From positions 1 through 64,000 of the forward strand of contig PLYP01000003.1 of NCBI GenBank assembly GCA_003153395.1: a stretch of 64,000 nt of DNA. The letters are read 5' to 3'. Position 1 is the stretch's first letter. Every line of letters begins with the position of its first letter. Under the pieces are notes generated by a model, which saw only the letters and a list, made by a program, of their open reading frames with translations, was not told where the DNA came from and did not search any database. Below are positions 7,787-15,804 of this stretch, in pieces. The stretch is from Candidatus Saccharimonadota bacterium. Its GTDB lineage: Bacteria; Patescibacteriota; Saccharimonadia; Saccharimonadales; UBA4665. The position numbers and the translations under genes are program-made.

Positions 7787-8677
7787 ATGAGCAGTAATCC
7801 TTATGGAGGAATAGAAGCCGGAGGCACAAAGTTTAGCTGTGCCATAGGTACTAGCCCTGGTGATATCCAACAGATCATTCATATTCCTACGACAACACCA
7901 AGCGAAACTTTAAGTAAAGTAGTAGAGTTTTTTAAAAATAACGGCCCTATCGAAAGTTTAGGACTAGCTGCTTTTGGTCCCATAGAAATAAATAAAAAAT
8001 CTCCAAATTATGGTCACCTTACATCCACACCTAAGGAAGGCTGGAGAGGTTTTGATCTCCTAGGATATTTAAAGGAAAAATTAAACATTTCCATATATCT
8101 GGAGACAGATGTTCAGAGTGCTTTAAGAGCAGAACATTTACTGGGAGCTGGACAAGGCATAGACAATCTTTTGTATATAACTGTAGGAGGTGGCATTGGT
8201 GGCGCGAGTCTAGTAAATGGTCACCTTTTAGAAGGTTTAATGCATCAAGAAATAGGCCATATGTTTATTCCTAAACTTGAAGAAGATAAAAGTTTCGACG
8301 GAGTTTGTCACTTTCACAATGACTGCTGGGAAGGATTATCAAGTGGCCCCTCAATTGAAACAAGATGGGGTAAATCGGGCGAAGATCTTGGTATTGACCA
8401 TAATGCCTGGGAACTAGAAGCTAAGTATTTAGCTTACGGAATAGTGAATGCACTGCTTGTGACTATGCCGGAGCGCATAATTGTGGGCGGTGGAGTAATG
8501 AAAAATGAGGGGTTAATAGATAAAGTAAGACTTAATATATATAAAATGCTAAATGGGTATATAGATCTTCCGTCACTAACAAATCTTGAAGCATTAGAAA
8601 AGTATATCGTTCTTCCGAGTTTAGGATCTAGTAGTGGAATATTAGGAGCCTTAATGCTTGCTAGATCAGAATCTTAG
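7787..8677 (+). CDS. ROK-family sugar kinase (fructokinase-like)
   Basis: 296 residues. N-terminal phosphate loop YGGIEAGGTKF (about 6-16), the sugar-binding and catalytic Asp in YLETDVQSALRAE (about 104-116), GGGIGGASLVNGHLLEG (about 134-150), and the ROK zinc site HQEIGHMFI plus GVCHFHNDCWEGLSSGPSI (about 172-190) are all present. The wording of these motifs is closest to the fructokinases of Firmicutes (ScrK/GmuE type), which phosphorylate fructose or mannose with ATP in the cytosol. Length is normal. It is a single gene downstream of tRNA-Ser, with no sugar transporter next to it. Confidence 0.85.
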   Translation: MSSNPYGGIEAGGTKFSCAIGTSPGDIQQIIHIPTTTPSETLSKVVEFFKNNGPIESLGLAAFGPIEINKKSPNYGHLTSTPKEGWRGFDLLGYLKEKLNISIYLETDVQSALRAEHLLGAGQGIDNLLYITVGGGIGGASLVNGHLLEGLMHQEIGHMFIPKLEEDKSFDGVCHFHNDCWEGLSSGPSIETRWGKSGEDLGIDHNAWELEAKYLAYGIVNALLVTMPERIIVGGGVMKNEGLIDKVRLNIYKMLNGYIDLPSLTNLEALEKYIVLPSLGSSSGILGALMLARSES

Positions 8678-8698
8678 AGTTATATAATTTATTAACGA

Positions 8699-9103
8699 CT
8701 AAGATTGTTTGTAAGACGACGGAAACTGCTGGAGTAGCCATAAATTACCATCAGGATCACTGAAACTTGCATACTTAACGCCTTGCATATCTGTTACGTC
8801 ACCTACTTCTATCCCCTGCTTAAGTAAATATCTCCTGGTATTTTCCATATCTTTTACTACTAAGTGCAAACCTTTTATAGAACCAGGCGCCATATCGGAT
8901 ATTCCACTCATTCCGCTACCAAAAACTATTGAACAAGCTGAACCTGGCGGCGTTAGTTGTACCACTCTCATAGTTTCGGTAGGTTTTATGTCTACTTCAA
9001 GCTAAAATCCAGCTTTTATATAAAACTCTTTAGCATTATCAATATTAGAAACTGGGATCGGTACTAACTCTAAATACATCTCCGGTATATTATTATCGGA
9101 CAT
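8699..9103 (-). pseudogene. VOC (glyoxalase/bleomycin-resistance) protein, interrupted by TAG
   Basis: Reading from ATG at 9103, 33 codons give a typical VOC start (LVPIPVSNIDNAKEFYIKAGF); an in-frame TAG follows at 9004-9002, then the same frame continues for 100 codons (LEVDIKPTETMRVVQLTPPG, then SIKGLHLVVKDM and a C-terminal FSDPDGNLWLLQQ). The downstream part alone could start at ATG 8971 (90 aa) but would lack the first beta strand and a metal ligand. TAG is a normal stop elsewhere in the window, so this is a nonsense mutation or an assembly error. It follows the 9108-10328 gene by 4 nt. Confidence 0.75.
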
Positions 9104-9107
9104 AATC

Positions 9108-10328
9108 TTATTGAATTAGCCCCCTGTTATTTGATTTAGGCTTGGCTTTTAGCAGTGGTGCGGATGATGGTGATGAAGAGTTAGATTGAGAAGGTATGGG
9201 ACTTATTGAGTCTACATAGCTAATAGGCAGAACTTTTGATTGTTTAGTGTTTGATGAACCTACATTCTCTTGATTACTACCTGGCTTCCCTGCTTCTGAA
9301 TTATCCACAGGTGGTTTATTTGTTAATGACTTACGCCTTAGAACTAGCAGCAAAATTATTAAGATTAAAGCTAAAATTACGTACAATACTCCAATTTCTA
9401 GATCGACTTTTGCTATAGACGTTTCAATTTTGTTAAATAAATTAATCAGTACTTGATGAAAAGTACTTAATTGAGAATTATTTCGTATAGCATCTCTAAG
9501 TTGATTAGTAGCTGCACCTGTAACAGCTTTAATGACTATTAGGATTATTCCGCTAATAAGTAATATTATGCTTATATTTTTTATTCCACGTCGTTTTCTT
9601 GCTGAACAAAACAAAATTCCCAGTGCGCAAATTATCGCAAGAGAGGCTAAAAGCCACGGCATTTTTAAATACCATTGGTAATATGATGGTGCATTAGGAT
9701 ACTTTTGGTAATAAAGACTATGGGGGGTATTTTTAGTACTAAGATTAGCGGCAGTTATTTGAGCATTGCTAAGAACCGTACTACCGCTATCTACTTCACT
9801 AATAAGTTGTGCGCTAATACTGCTTAAATCAATGCTAGGCGGCTTACAGCCTAGAGCAAGAGGGTTTGAGGGCTGTAACTGAAGCAACTGCGCCTTTGTG
9901 CAATTAGGTAATGCAGATATCTGGGTTTGGACGAACCTATTAATCCCATCATTTAGATTGTGCTTAACAGTAGATAAATCAATTTTGAAATTTGGTGATG
10001 AAGAATGGCCCTCTAGCCATAGATAATTATTGTTTATTATCGTATTTACGTCTTGATTAAAAACGGATTTAGGAAAGGCTGAGACTATTGCAGGTTTAAT
10101 GAAATTGTTTAGACCGTTTATCTGGTAACTGGATGAAAGAGATTTTTGTGTATCAGATGCTAACTTATCGATGAAGCTTTCATACAAGTTACTTTGATTT
10201 AGCCAACCTTCAATTTTTACAGGATTGGAAAATGTATGAGATATACTCGCGGTAAATGCCGTTCCAAGAAGTGAGACTAGAAAAACTAATGACAGTACTC
10301 CAACAAATAGTTTCCTTACCCTCAGCAT
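9108..10328 (-). CDS. large membrane-anchored protein, unknown
   Basis: 406 residues. A signal-anchor helix at about 8-28 is followed by a ~190-residue exported domain (NLYESFIDKLASDT...), then three hydrophobic segments at about 220-240, 250-268 and 315-332, and a Ser/Pro/Lys-rich tail of about 70 residues. The arrangement is like the Asn/Ser-rich integral membrane proteins found in Saccharibacteria and Actinobacteria next to envelope genes, but I cannot name it. A TAGAAT box 6 nt before the ATG implies a leaderless transcript. Two Cys in the exported part may form a disulfide. Confidence 0.55.
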   Translation of the reverse strand: MLRVRKLFVGVLSLVFLVSLLGTAFTASISHTFSNPVKIEGWLNQSNLYESFIDKLASDTQKSLSSSYQINGLNNFIKPAIVSAFPKSVFNQDVNTIINNNYLWLEGHSSSPNFKIDLSTVKHNLNDGINRFVQTQISALPNCTKAQLLQLQPSNPLALGCKPPSIDLSSISAQLISEVDSGSTVLSNAQITAANLSTKNTPHSLYYQKYPNAPSYYQWYLKMPWLLASLAIICALGILFCSARKRRGIKNISIILLISGIILIVIKAVTGAATNQLRDAIRNNSQLSTFHQVLINLFNKIETSIAKVDLEIGVLYVILALILIILLLVLRRKSLTNKPPVDNSEAGKPGSNQENVGSSNTKQSKVLPISYVDSISPIPSQSNSSSPSSAPLLKAKPKSNNRGLIQ

Positions 10329-10334
10329 GTATTT

Positions 10335-10340
10335 ATTCTA
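10335..10340 (-). promoter_or_regulatory. -10 box of the 9108-10328 gene, leaderless arrangement
   Basis: TAGAAT on the minus strand, 6 nt before ATG at 10328; no Shine-Dalgarno site. Confidence 0.45.
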
Positions 10341-10425
10341 GCCTAAATAAACATAATTAGTATCAGATACGTTTTATTCTTAATATATTTTTAGAAGTAG
10401 AGAATGCTAGAAGTTTCATTTCGGC

Positions 10426-10431
10426 TATAAT
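10426..10431 (+). promoter_or_regulatory. -10 box of HIT gene, leaderless arrangement
   Basis: Consensus TATAAT ends 8 nt before ATG at 10440; no Shine-Dalgarno site in the gap. Confidence 0.6.
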
Positions 10432-10439
10432 TATATTTA

Positions 10440-10832
10440 ATGGAAGACAGTATATTCACTAAAATCGTAAAGGGTGAAATCCCTAGCTATAAGATATACG
10501 AAGACGATTACACCCTGGCCTTCTTAGATATTCACCCCGTTCAAAGCGGGCATACCCTAGTGATACCTAAGCAACAAGTAGAGTTCCTCTGGGACTTAGA
10601 CGATGAAATATATCAGCGAGTTATGGCTACCTCTAAAAAGGTTGCTAACCGAATAAAGGATGTAATTAAGCCAAGTTTTGTAGGCATGCAAGTCATTGGA
10701 GTGGACGTAGCACACGCTCATGTTCACTTAATACCCTTCTCTAGTGTTCAAGAATTTCGAAAAGTGCCGAACATGACCGAAGAGCCTGACCATAATTCAT
10801 TAAAAGAAACTGCCAGAATATTGGCATTTTAA
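10440..10832 (+). CDS. HIT-family nucleotide hydrolase (HinT-like)
   Basis: 130 residues. It begins with the family motif IFTKIVKGEIPSYKIYEDD (5-23), then AFLDIHPVQSGHTLVIPKQ (28-46), and has the histidine triad HAHVHLIPF (about 92-100) with the catalytic middle His. HinT-type enzymes hydrolyse AMP-lysine-like phosphoramidates or dinucleoside polyphosphates in the cytosol. Length is normal. A small membrane-protein gene follows after 23 nt with its own -10 box. Confidence 0.9.
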   Translation: MEDSIFTKIVKGEIPSYKIYEDDYTLAFLDIHPVQSGHTLVIPKQQVEFLWDLDDEIYQRVMATSKKVANRIKDVIKPSFVGMQVIGVDVAHAHVHLIPFSSVQEFRKVPNMTEEPDHNSLKETARILAF

Positions 10833-10843
10833 GCATCATTACA

Positions 10844-10849
10844 TATAGT
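10844..10849 (+). promoter_or_regulatory. -10 box of the 58-aa gene, leaderless arrangement
   Basis: TATAGT ends 6 nt before ATG at 10856. Confidence 0.4.
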
Positions 10850-10855
10850 TAAGCT

Positions 10856-11032
10856 ATGGCTTTTCTATACTCTTTATTTTTCGGTGGCGGAGTAGCTGCA
10901 TTTGCTTACAGTACCCTAGCTAGAAGAGTTGGCTATAACAATAATCAAAATGTAGCCATATTAGTAGGCGTAATTTTTGTACTTGCAACTGCCGTTTTCT
11001 ATACATTTCTAGCGTTTATTCTTCACGTCTAA
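10856..11032 (+). CDS. 58-residue membrane protein, unknown
   Basis: Small open frame with two hydrophobic segments (about 2-20 and 33-55) joined by a basic/Asn turn (ARRVGYNNNQN). The even hydrophobic pattern, TATAGT box at the leaderless distance, and fit between two real genes support it as a true gene. No family recognised; small TM hairpins like this are frequent in Saccharibacteria. Confidence 0.5.
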   Translation: MAFLYSLFFGGGVAAFAYSTLARRVGYNNNQNVAILVGVIFVLATAVFYTFLAFILHV

Positions 11033-11090
11033 TAGCCTTTTAAGGTTAGTTTATATTGGATATTTAGGCTTTCGCTGATACCATAAGGCT

Positions 11091-11936
11091 ATGGATGAGA
11101 GAGGTCTGGGTAAACATTTGCAGTTGGCGCGTCAGAACGCCGGTTTAACTCAACAGCAGTTGTGCAGTAGAGCTAATCTTAGTTTTTCGACCCTGACAAA
11201 AATAGAAAGAGGCGCTATAAAGTCGCCCTCGATCTTTACCGTTCAAGCAATTGCAGGTGCGCTTAACGTAAGCCTTGATGAACTGATAGGCCAGCCTAAA
11301 TCTAAAGCTGAAGATCGTAATTATCAGGTAACTAAAACCGGTGTTAAATTCGTATATTTCGACGTAAACGGCTGTCTGGTTTATTTTTATCAGAGGGCCT
11401 TTGATAAATTGGCTTTAGATACCGGAGCGCAGCTAGAAACTGTCGAATCCGCTTTCTGGCATTTTAATGATCAAGTATGCCGGGGCGAATTAAGTTTAAG
11501 CGATTTTAACCATGAACTCGCAAAACGTCTAAGTGTAGACTCAATTAACTGGCCTAAATATTATCTTGATACGGTTGAACCTATTAAAGAGATGCAGGAA
11601 CTTCTGGTATGGGCTAGTCAAAGGTACAGAGTAGGTTTACTATCCAACATTATGCCCGGATTACTTAGCTCGATGCGACGCAACAAGCAATTACCAGATA
11701 TAGATTATGATGTAATTATAGATTCTTCGGAGGTGGGTGCAATCAAACCAGAGGCAAAAATATATGAAATTGCCCAGCATAGAGCTGGATTTCCGACTGA
11801 GCAGATACTACTCATAGACGACGGACGCGTTAATTTAATGGCCGCAGAGCGTTTAGGCTGGCATGTATTATCTTTTGATGATTCTAGGTCTGAGGAAGCC
11901 GTAAATAGAGCTAAACAGGCGCTAGAGCCGGCTTAA
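11091..11936 (+). CDS. XRE-type HTH fused to HAD-superfamily hydrolase
   Basis: 281 residues, two domains. Residues 6-68 are a Cro/C1-type helix-turn-helix (LGKHLQLARQNAGLTQQQLC...LTKIERGAIKSPS). Residues 85-280 are a HAD domain: motif I FDVNGCLV (the second Asp is Asn), motif II LLSNI (about 187), motif III IKPEAKIYE (about 223-231), motif IV LLIDDGRVN (about 245-253). Motif I without the second Asp resembles the YihX-type FDxGxV sub-family. The fusion suggests a DNA-binding sensor that handles a phosphorylated metabolite; this is inference. TACCAT lies 6 nt before the ATG. It is convergent with valS, 1 nt apart. Confidence 0.8.
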   Translation: MDERGLGKHLQLARQNAGLTQQQLCSRANLSFSTLTKIERGAIKSPSIFTVQAIAGALNVSLDELIGQPKSKAEDRNYQVTKTGVKFVYFDVNGCLVYFYQRAFDKLALDTGAQLETVESAFWHFNDQVCRGELSLSDFNHELAKRLSVDSINWPKYYLDTVEPIKEMQELLVWASQRYRVGLLSNIMPGLLSSMRRNKQLPDIDYDVIIDSSEVGAIKPEAKIYEIAQHRAGFPTEQILLIDDGRVNLMAAERLGWHVLSFDDSRSEEAVNRAKQALEPA

Positions 11937-11937
11937 A

Positions 11938-14574
11938 CTAGCTACTAAAGCGCTCTACCTCAGCTTTTATTGAATCTAATAGGGTTTTGGCATCTTCTAT
12001 TTGATTTTTAGTTTGCTTAACTACATTTTTGGGAGCGTTTTTAACATAGTTTTTATTCTGTAATCTAAGTTCCAATTTCTTAATCATATTTTCTTGATCG
12101 ATTATTCTATTTAGAAGCTCGGTTTTATAAGTGTTGGCCATCGATTCATCAATGTCTAGCCAAGAGATGCGCTTAGTATTGGTAAGATGAATTCCCTTGC
12201 CTTCTTTAACTGATTCGACTGCCTGAAGGCCTGCCATACGCTTGATGACAGCAGAGTTAGCTTCTATGAATTCGTCCGATGTATGGTAAAGCGTTACTCC
12301 TGAGACTTTCAGGGCTTTTATTATGTACCTAGCTTCCGAGATTATGGATTGAATTTCAGTGAAATCTTTAGCCTTAGCTTCGTCGCTCCCAATTGTAGGA
12401 CCCAAGGTTTTAGATGCTAAGATTGTCCCTTCTTCCCAATTTAGCGTTTGCCAGATAGTTTCTGTAACAAAAGGCGCGAATGGATGAACGAGTACTAATA
12501 TCTCTTCCAGCAAGTATGCTAACAGAGGTATATTTACCTCAGCTTTACTAGCTTCTATATACCAATCAGCAACATCATTCCAAATAAATTGGTAGAGGCT
12601 TTCATATACTTCACTAAAACGATAATTATCTAAATCGGTAGTCGACTTCTCTTTAATTCGTTGTAAATTAGTCAATATCCAGTGATCGGCTAATGATACC
12701 GGTTGAGGTTTCTTTATATCCGTACTATCTCCAACTACTCCTTCTATATAGCGGGCAATATTCCAAATTTTATTAGCAAACCGCTGATTGGCTTCGATTT
12801 TACTCCAGCCCCAGGTTTGATCATTTCCAGGTGTAACACCCATAATTAATGCCATTCTCAAGGCATCGGTTCCATATTTAGGAATAATATCCAACGGATC
12901 TATGATGGATTCCGGCCGGCTCTTACTCATTTTTTTACCATCTTCGGCCCTTATTAGTCCGTGTAAATATACTTGCTTAAAAGGGATTTCACCTGTTACG
13001 TAAGTAGTTGCTAGAATCATTCTCGCAACCCAGAAAAATAGTATGTCCCAACCAGTTTCCATTACAGACGTCGGATGATAAGCGTTATAGTCCTTGCTAC
13101 GCTTGAGTAGTTCGTCCAGTGATAAAGAGTAGTCCTGAGCTAATTCGGGATCTACTAGGGTACTCCATGTCCAGAGAGCTGAACTGAACCAAGTATCAAG
13201 AGTGTCAGGGTCTTGCTCCCATTCATGCCAGCCTTCACTGTGATCAGTTGGTGGCTTAACACCTACATAAGTTTCTTCCCTGCCATCGGTATCGTTTCTA
13301 TACCAGACTGGAACTCTGTGTCCCCACCATATTTGACGGCTAATACACCAGTCTCTTAAATTATCTATCCAGTTGAAGTATATTTTTTCAAATCTTTTGG
13401 GTATAAGCTCAATATCTTCGTCTCTTATGACAGATTGAAGCACTTCCTTTAAGCTTAGTTTTTTACCTTTCCAAGGGATGACTTGTTTTTTAACGTCAAC
13501 GAACCACTGTAATCTTATCTGCGGCTCAATTATTCCCTTGCCTCTTTCGTTAATTGCAACGTTATGCAGGTAATTTTCATCAATCTTAATCAGTAACCCC
13601 TTACTCTTCAATTTTTCTACAATTTTTGGCCTGGCTTCTTCAATGGATTGACCTGAAAACTCCTCGGCGATAGGAAGCAAATTACCATGAAAATCTATGA
13701 TTTGTTCCTTATCTAGCCCGTGTCTCTCGGCAATCTCAAAATCCACTAAGCTATGCCAAGGAGTAATTGTCATTACACCAGTACCGAACTTAGGATCTAC
13801 CGCTTCGTCTTTAATAATTGTCGCTATTATAGGACCATTTATCCATTCAACTTCAATTTTTTCACCATGTTTGTACTTAGCGTAACGCTTATCATCGGGG
13901 TGCATTACAACATACTTATCACCGAATTTAGTTTCTGGTCGAGCAGTTCCTATCTCAAAAGGACCATATTTAAAGGTATAAAATTTGGACTTCTCTTCAA
14001 TATATGTGATTTCATCATCGGAAACGTTTGTTTCAAGTTTAGGATCCCAATTCACTATTCTATGACCCCTGTAAATTAAGCCGTCATTGTACATCTTTAC
14101 AAAGGTCTCATTAACGCATCTATTTAAGGCCTCATCTAGTGTATATCTCAGCCTAGTCCAATCTGTACTGGCACCCATGGCTCTCATTTGTTCGAGCATA
14201 GTTTCGCGGCTGTTACCTACGAAATCCCTGGTCATTTCGATGAACTTTTCCCTGCCCACCTCATGTTTGTTTGTCCCCTCTTGCTCTAACTTCTTTTCAA
14301 TAATTGCATTAACGGCAAGAGCGGCGTGATCTGTTCCAGGCAGCCAGAGCACATCCATTCCCTTTTGCCGAGCATGACGCGCCATAATATCTTGTAAGGT
14401 TATAAATAAAGCATGGCCGATACTTAGGGTACCTGTTTCATTTGGGGGCGGCATACTAATAGAAAAGTGCTCTTTGCCGCTATCCGGATTTGCCACAAAG
14501 GCGCCACTCTTTTCCCAAAGAGCATATATATCTTTCTCATAGTTGCTAGCTTCGTAGGCTTTAGGTAGTTTCAT
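11938..14574 (-). CDS. valS: valyl-tRNA synthetase
   Basis: 878-residue class I synthetase that charges tRNA-Val. Recognised by PPPNETGTLSIGHAL (42-56), the editing CP1 domain (about 190-340), WCISRQIWWGHRVPVWY (about 402-418), GWDILFFWVARMI and the KMSKS loop GKKMSKSRPESI (about 543-554). A C-terminal coiled coil (about 810-878, rich in K/N/E) is the usual tRNA-binding arm. The HIGH motif reads S-I-G-H: the first His is Ser51 (codon AGT at 14424-14422). A four-codon mini-ORF overlaps the start codon. Convergent with the XRE-HAD gene. Confidence 0.95.
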   Translation of the reverse strand: MKLPKAYEASNYEKDIYALWEKSGAFVANPDSGKEHFSISMPPPNETGTLSIGHALFITLQDIMARHARQKGMDVLWLPGTDHAALAVNAIIEKKLEQEGTNKHEVGREKFIEMTRDFVGNSRETMLEQMRAMGASTDWTRLRYTLDEALNRCVNETFVKMYNDGLIYRGHRIVNWDPKLETNVSDDEITYIEEKSKFYTFKYGPFEIGTARPETKFGDKYVVMHPDDKRYAKYKHGEKIEVEWINGPIIATIIKDEAVDPKFGTGVMTITPWHSLVDFEIAERHGLDKEQIIDFHGNLLPIAEEFSGQSIEEARPKIVEKLKSKGLLIKIDENYLHNVAINERGKGIIEPQIRLQWFVDVKKQVIPWKGKKLSLKEVLQSVIRDEDIELIPKRFEKIYFNWIDNLRDWCISRQIWWGHRVPVWYRNDTDGREETYVGVKPPTDHSEGWHEWEQDPDTLDTWFSSALWTWSTLVDPELAQDYSLSLDELLKRSKDYNAYHPTSVMETGWDILFFWVARMILATTYVTGEIPFKQVYLHGLIRAEDGKKMSKSRPESIIDPLDIIPKYGTDALRMALIMGVTPGNDQTWGWSKIEANQRFANKIWNIARYIEGVVGDSTDIKKPQPVSLADHWILTNLQRIKEKSTTDLDNYRFSEVYESLYQFIWNDVADWYIEASKAEVNIPLLAYLLEEILVLVHPFAPFVTETIWQTLNWEEGTILASKTLGPTIGSDEAKAKDFTEIQSIISEARYIIKALKVSGVTLYHTSDEFIEANSAVIKRMAGLQAVESVKEGKGIHLTNTKRISWLDIDESMANTYKTELLNRIIDQENMIKKLELRLQNKNYVKNAPKNVVKQTKNQIEDAKTLLDSIKAEVERFSS

Positions 14575-14585
14575 CTTTGTCCCAT
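14571..14585 (-). promoter_or_regulatory. mini-ORF leader (Met-Gly-Gln-Arg-stop) overlapping valS start
   Basis: ATG GGA CAA AGA TGA on the minus strand; its stop TGA overlaps the valS ATG (ATGA). The only good Shine-Dalgarno site, AGAGGTG (14597-14591), is spaced for the mini-ORF (5 nt) and too far (19 nt) for valS. A consensus TATAAT lies at 14609-14604. Translation of valS may depend on re-initiation after the mini-ORF. Confidence 0.5.
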
Positions 14586-14659
14586 GATATCACCTCTGTA
14601 AATATTATAGAAACGAGGTTTATTTGCAGATTCATATGAAAAAGAGAACAAAACAAACA

Positions 14660-15718
14660 CTACATGGATAAATTGGAAGCTATATCTAAGCTGTAAGGAT
14701 CAGAAGCAGGTTGGTGCGAACTTGCTTTAAAATAACCAAGAGCCCCGACCATAGCTCCATTATCTGTACAAAGTTTAGTGTCTGGATAATTTATAGATAT
14801 GGGCAATCTGTTGCTGAGTTTATTTCTAAGTTCCTCGTTGCTGGCAACGCCACCGGCCAGTACCACGCTTTTTGGGGAATATTCATTAAAGGCTTTTATT
14901 ACTTTTTCTACGATAGTTTCTACAGCAATACGCTGGAAGCTAGCAGCAATATTAGCTTTCTGGGGCTCAGACAGTCTCTCAGCAAGCTTTGTAGAAGGGA
15001 AGTCGTAATTCTCACCTATTTCGGCCTGGGCGGCCCTCAGAACCGCCGTTTTAAGTCCACTGAAAGAAAAATCGTATTTATTCATCTTAGCTATAGGGAA
15101 GGTATAGGCGTAAGCATCGCCATTCTTAGCCATTTTACCGATCGATGGTCCTCCCGGGTAGGGCAACCCCAGAATTTTTGCCACTTTATCGAAGGCTTCG
15201 CCGATAGTATCATCAAGCGTTCGTCCTAATAAGACATAGCTAAAGTGGTTTTTAAAGAGAACTAATTGACTGTGGCCGCCTGAAACAATAACAGCCAGCA
15301 TTGGAAACTCAGGTTGTTCAACTGGCATAGTATATCCGGGAAGGGAAGTAGCAGTTAAAAAATTGGCATAGACGTGTGATTCAACGTGGTTTACACCGTA
15401 TAGAGGTTTATCGAATGCCAGTGCCAGGCTACGCGCTGAAAGAACTCCGATTAATAAACTACCCCCAAGCCCAGCTCCATAAGTTACAGCTATAGCGTCT
15501 ATATCCTGCCATTCACATTTCGCCTGAACTAAAGCCTGGTCAATAACTGGGATAATTACTTCAAGATGACTTCTAGCTGCTACCTCAGGAACTACGCCGC
15601 CGTATGGTATATGCAGATCAATACTTGAAGATACAACATTACTTAGCATCGAATGGCCGTCTTCTATAACTGCAGCCGAAGTTTCATCACAACTAGTCTC
15701 AATCCCTAAGATTTTCAT
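14660..15718 (-). CDS. tsaD: tRNA N6-adenosine threonylcarbamoyltransferase TsaD
   Basis: 352 residues, ASKHA fold. It transfers threonylcarbamoyl to A37 of ANN-reading tRNAs. Visible marks: start ILGIETSCDETSAAVIEDG (3-21), metal-binding GVNHVESHVYANF (about 111-123, HxxxH), IVSGGHSQLVLF (about 149-160), GLPYPGGPSIGKMA (about 194-207), FSFSGLKTAVLRA (about 223-235), VLAGGVASNEELR (about 291-303) and DNGAMVGALGY near the end. TsaB and TsaE partners are not in the window. A TATCCT box sits 6 nt before the ATG. Confidence 0.95.
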   Translation of the reverse strand: MKILGIETSCDETSAAVIEDGHSMLSNVVSSSIDLHIPYGGVVPEVAARSHLEVIIPVIDQALVQAKCEWQDIDAIAVTYGAGLGGSLLIGVLSARSLALAFDKPLYGVNHVESHVYANFLTATSLPGYTMPVEQPEFPMLAVIVSGGHSQLVLFKNHFSYVLLGRTLDDTIGEAFDKVAKILGLPYPGGPSIGKMAKNGDAYAYTFPIAKMNKYDFSFSGLKTAVLRAAQAEIGENYDFPSTKLAERLSEPQKANIAASFQRIAVETIVEKVIKAFNEYSPKSVVLAGGVASNEELRNKLSNRLPISINYPDTKLCTDNGAMVGALGYFKASSHQPASDPYSLDIASNLSM

Positions 15719-15791
15719 AATGTAAGGATATCATTTGAATTTAATCTTAGTATTTATAATAAGTATTTTGGAGCATCAGTAAATGAGGCCG

Positions 15792-15797
15792 TATACT
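15792..15797 (+). promoter_or_regulatory. -10 box of the MurE-type gene, leaderless arrangement
   Basis: TATACT ends 7 nt before ATG at 15805; no Shine-Dalgarno site. Confidence 0.5.
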
Positions 15798-15804
15798 TTT
15801 AGCA

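Noticed and set aside
8699-9103. TAG read-through as a recoded sense codon
   Set aside because: TAG ends intact genes elsewhere in the window, and no other gene has an internal TAG.
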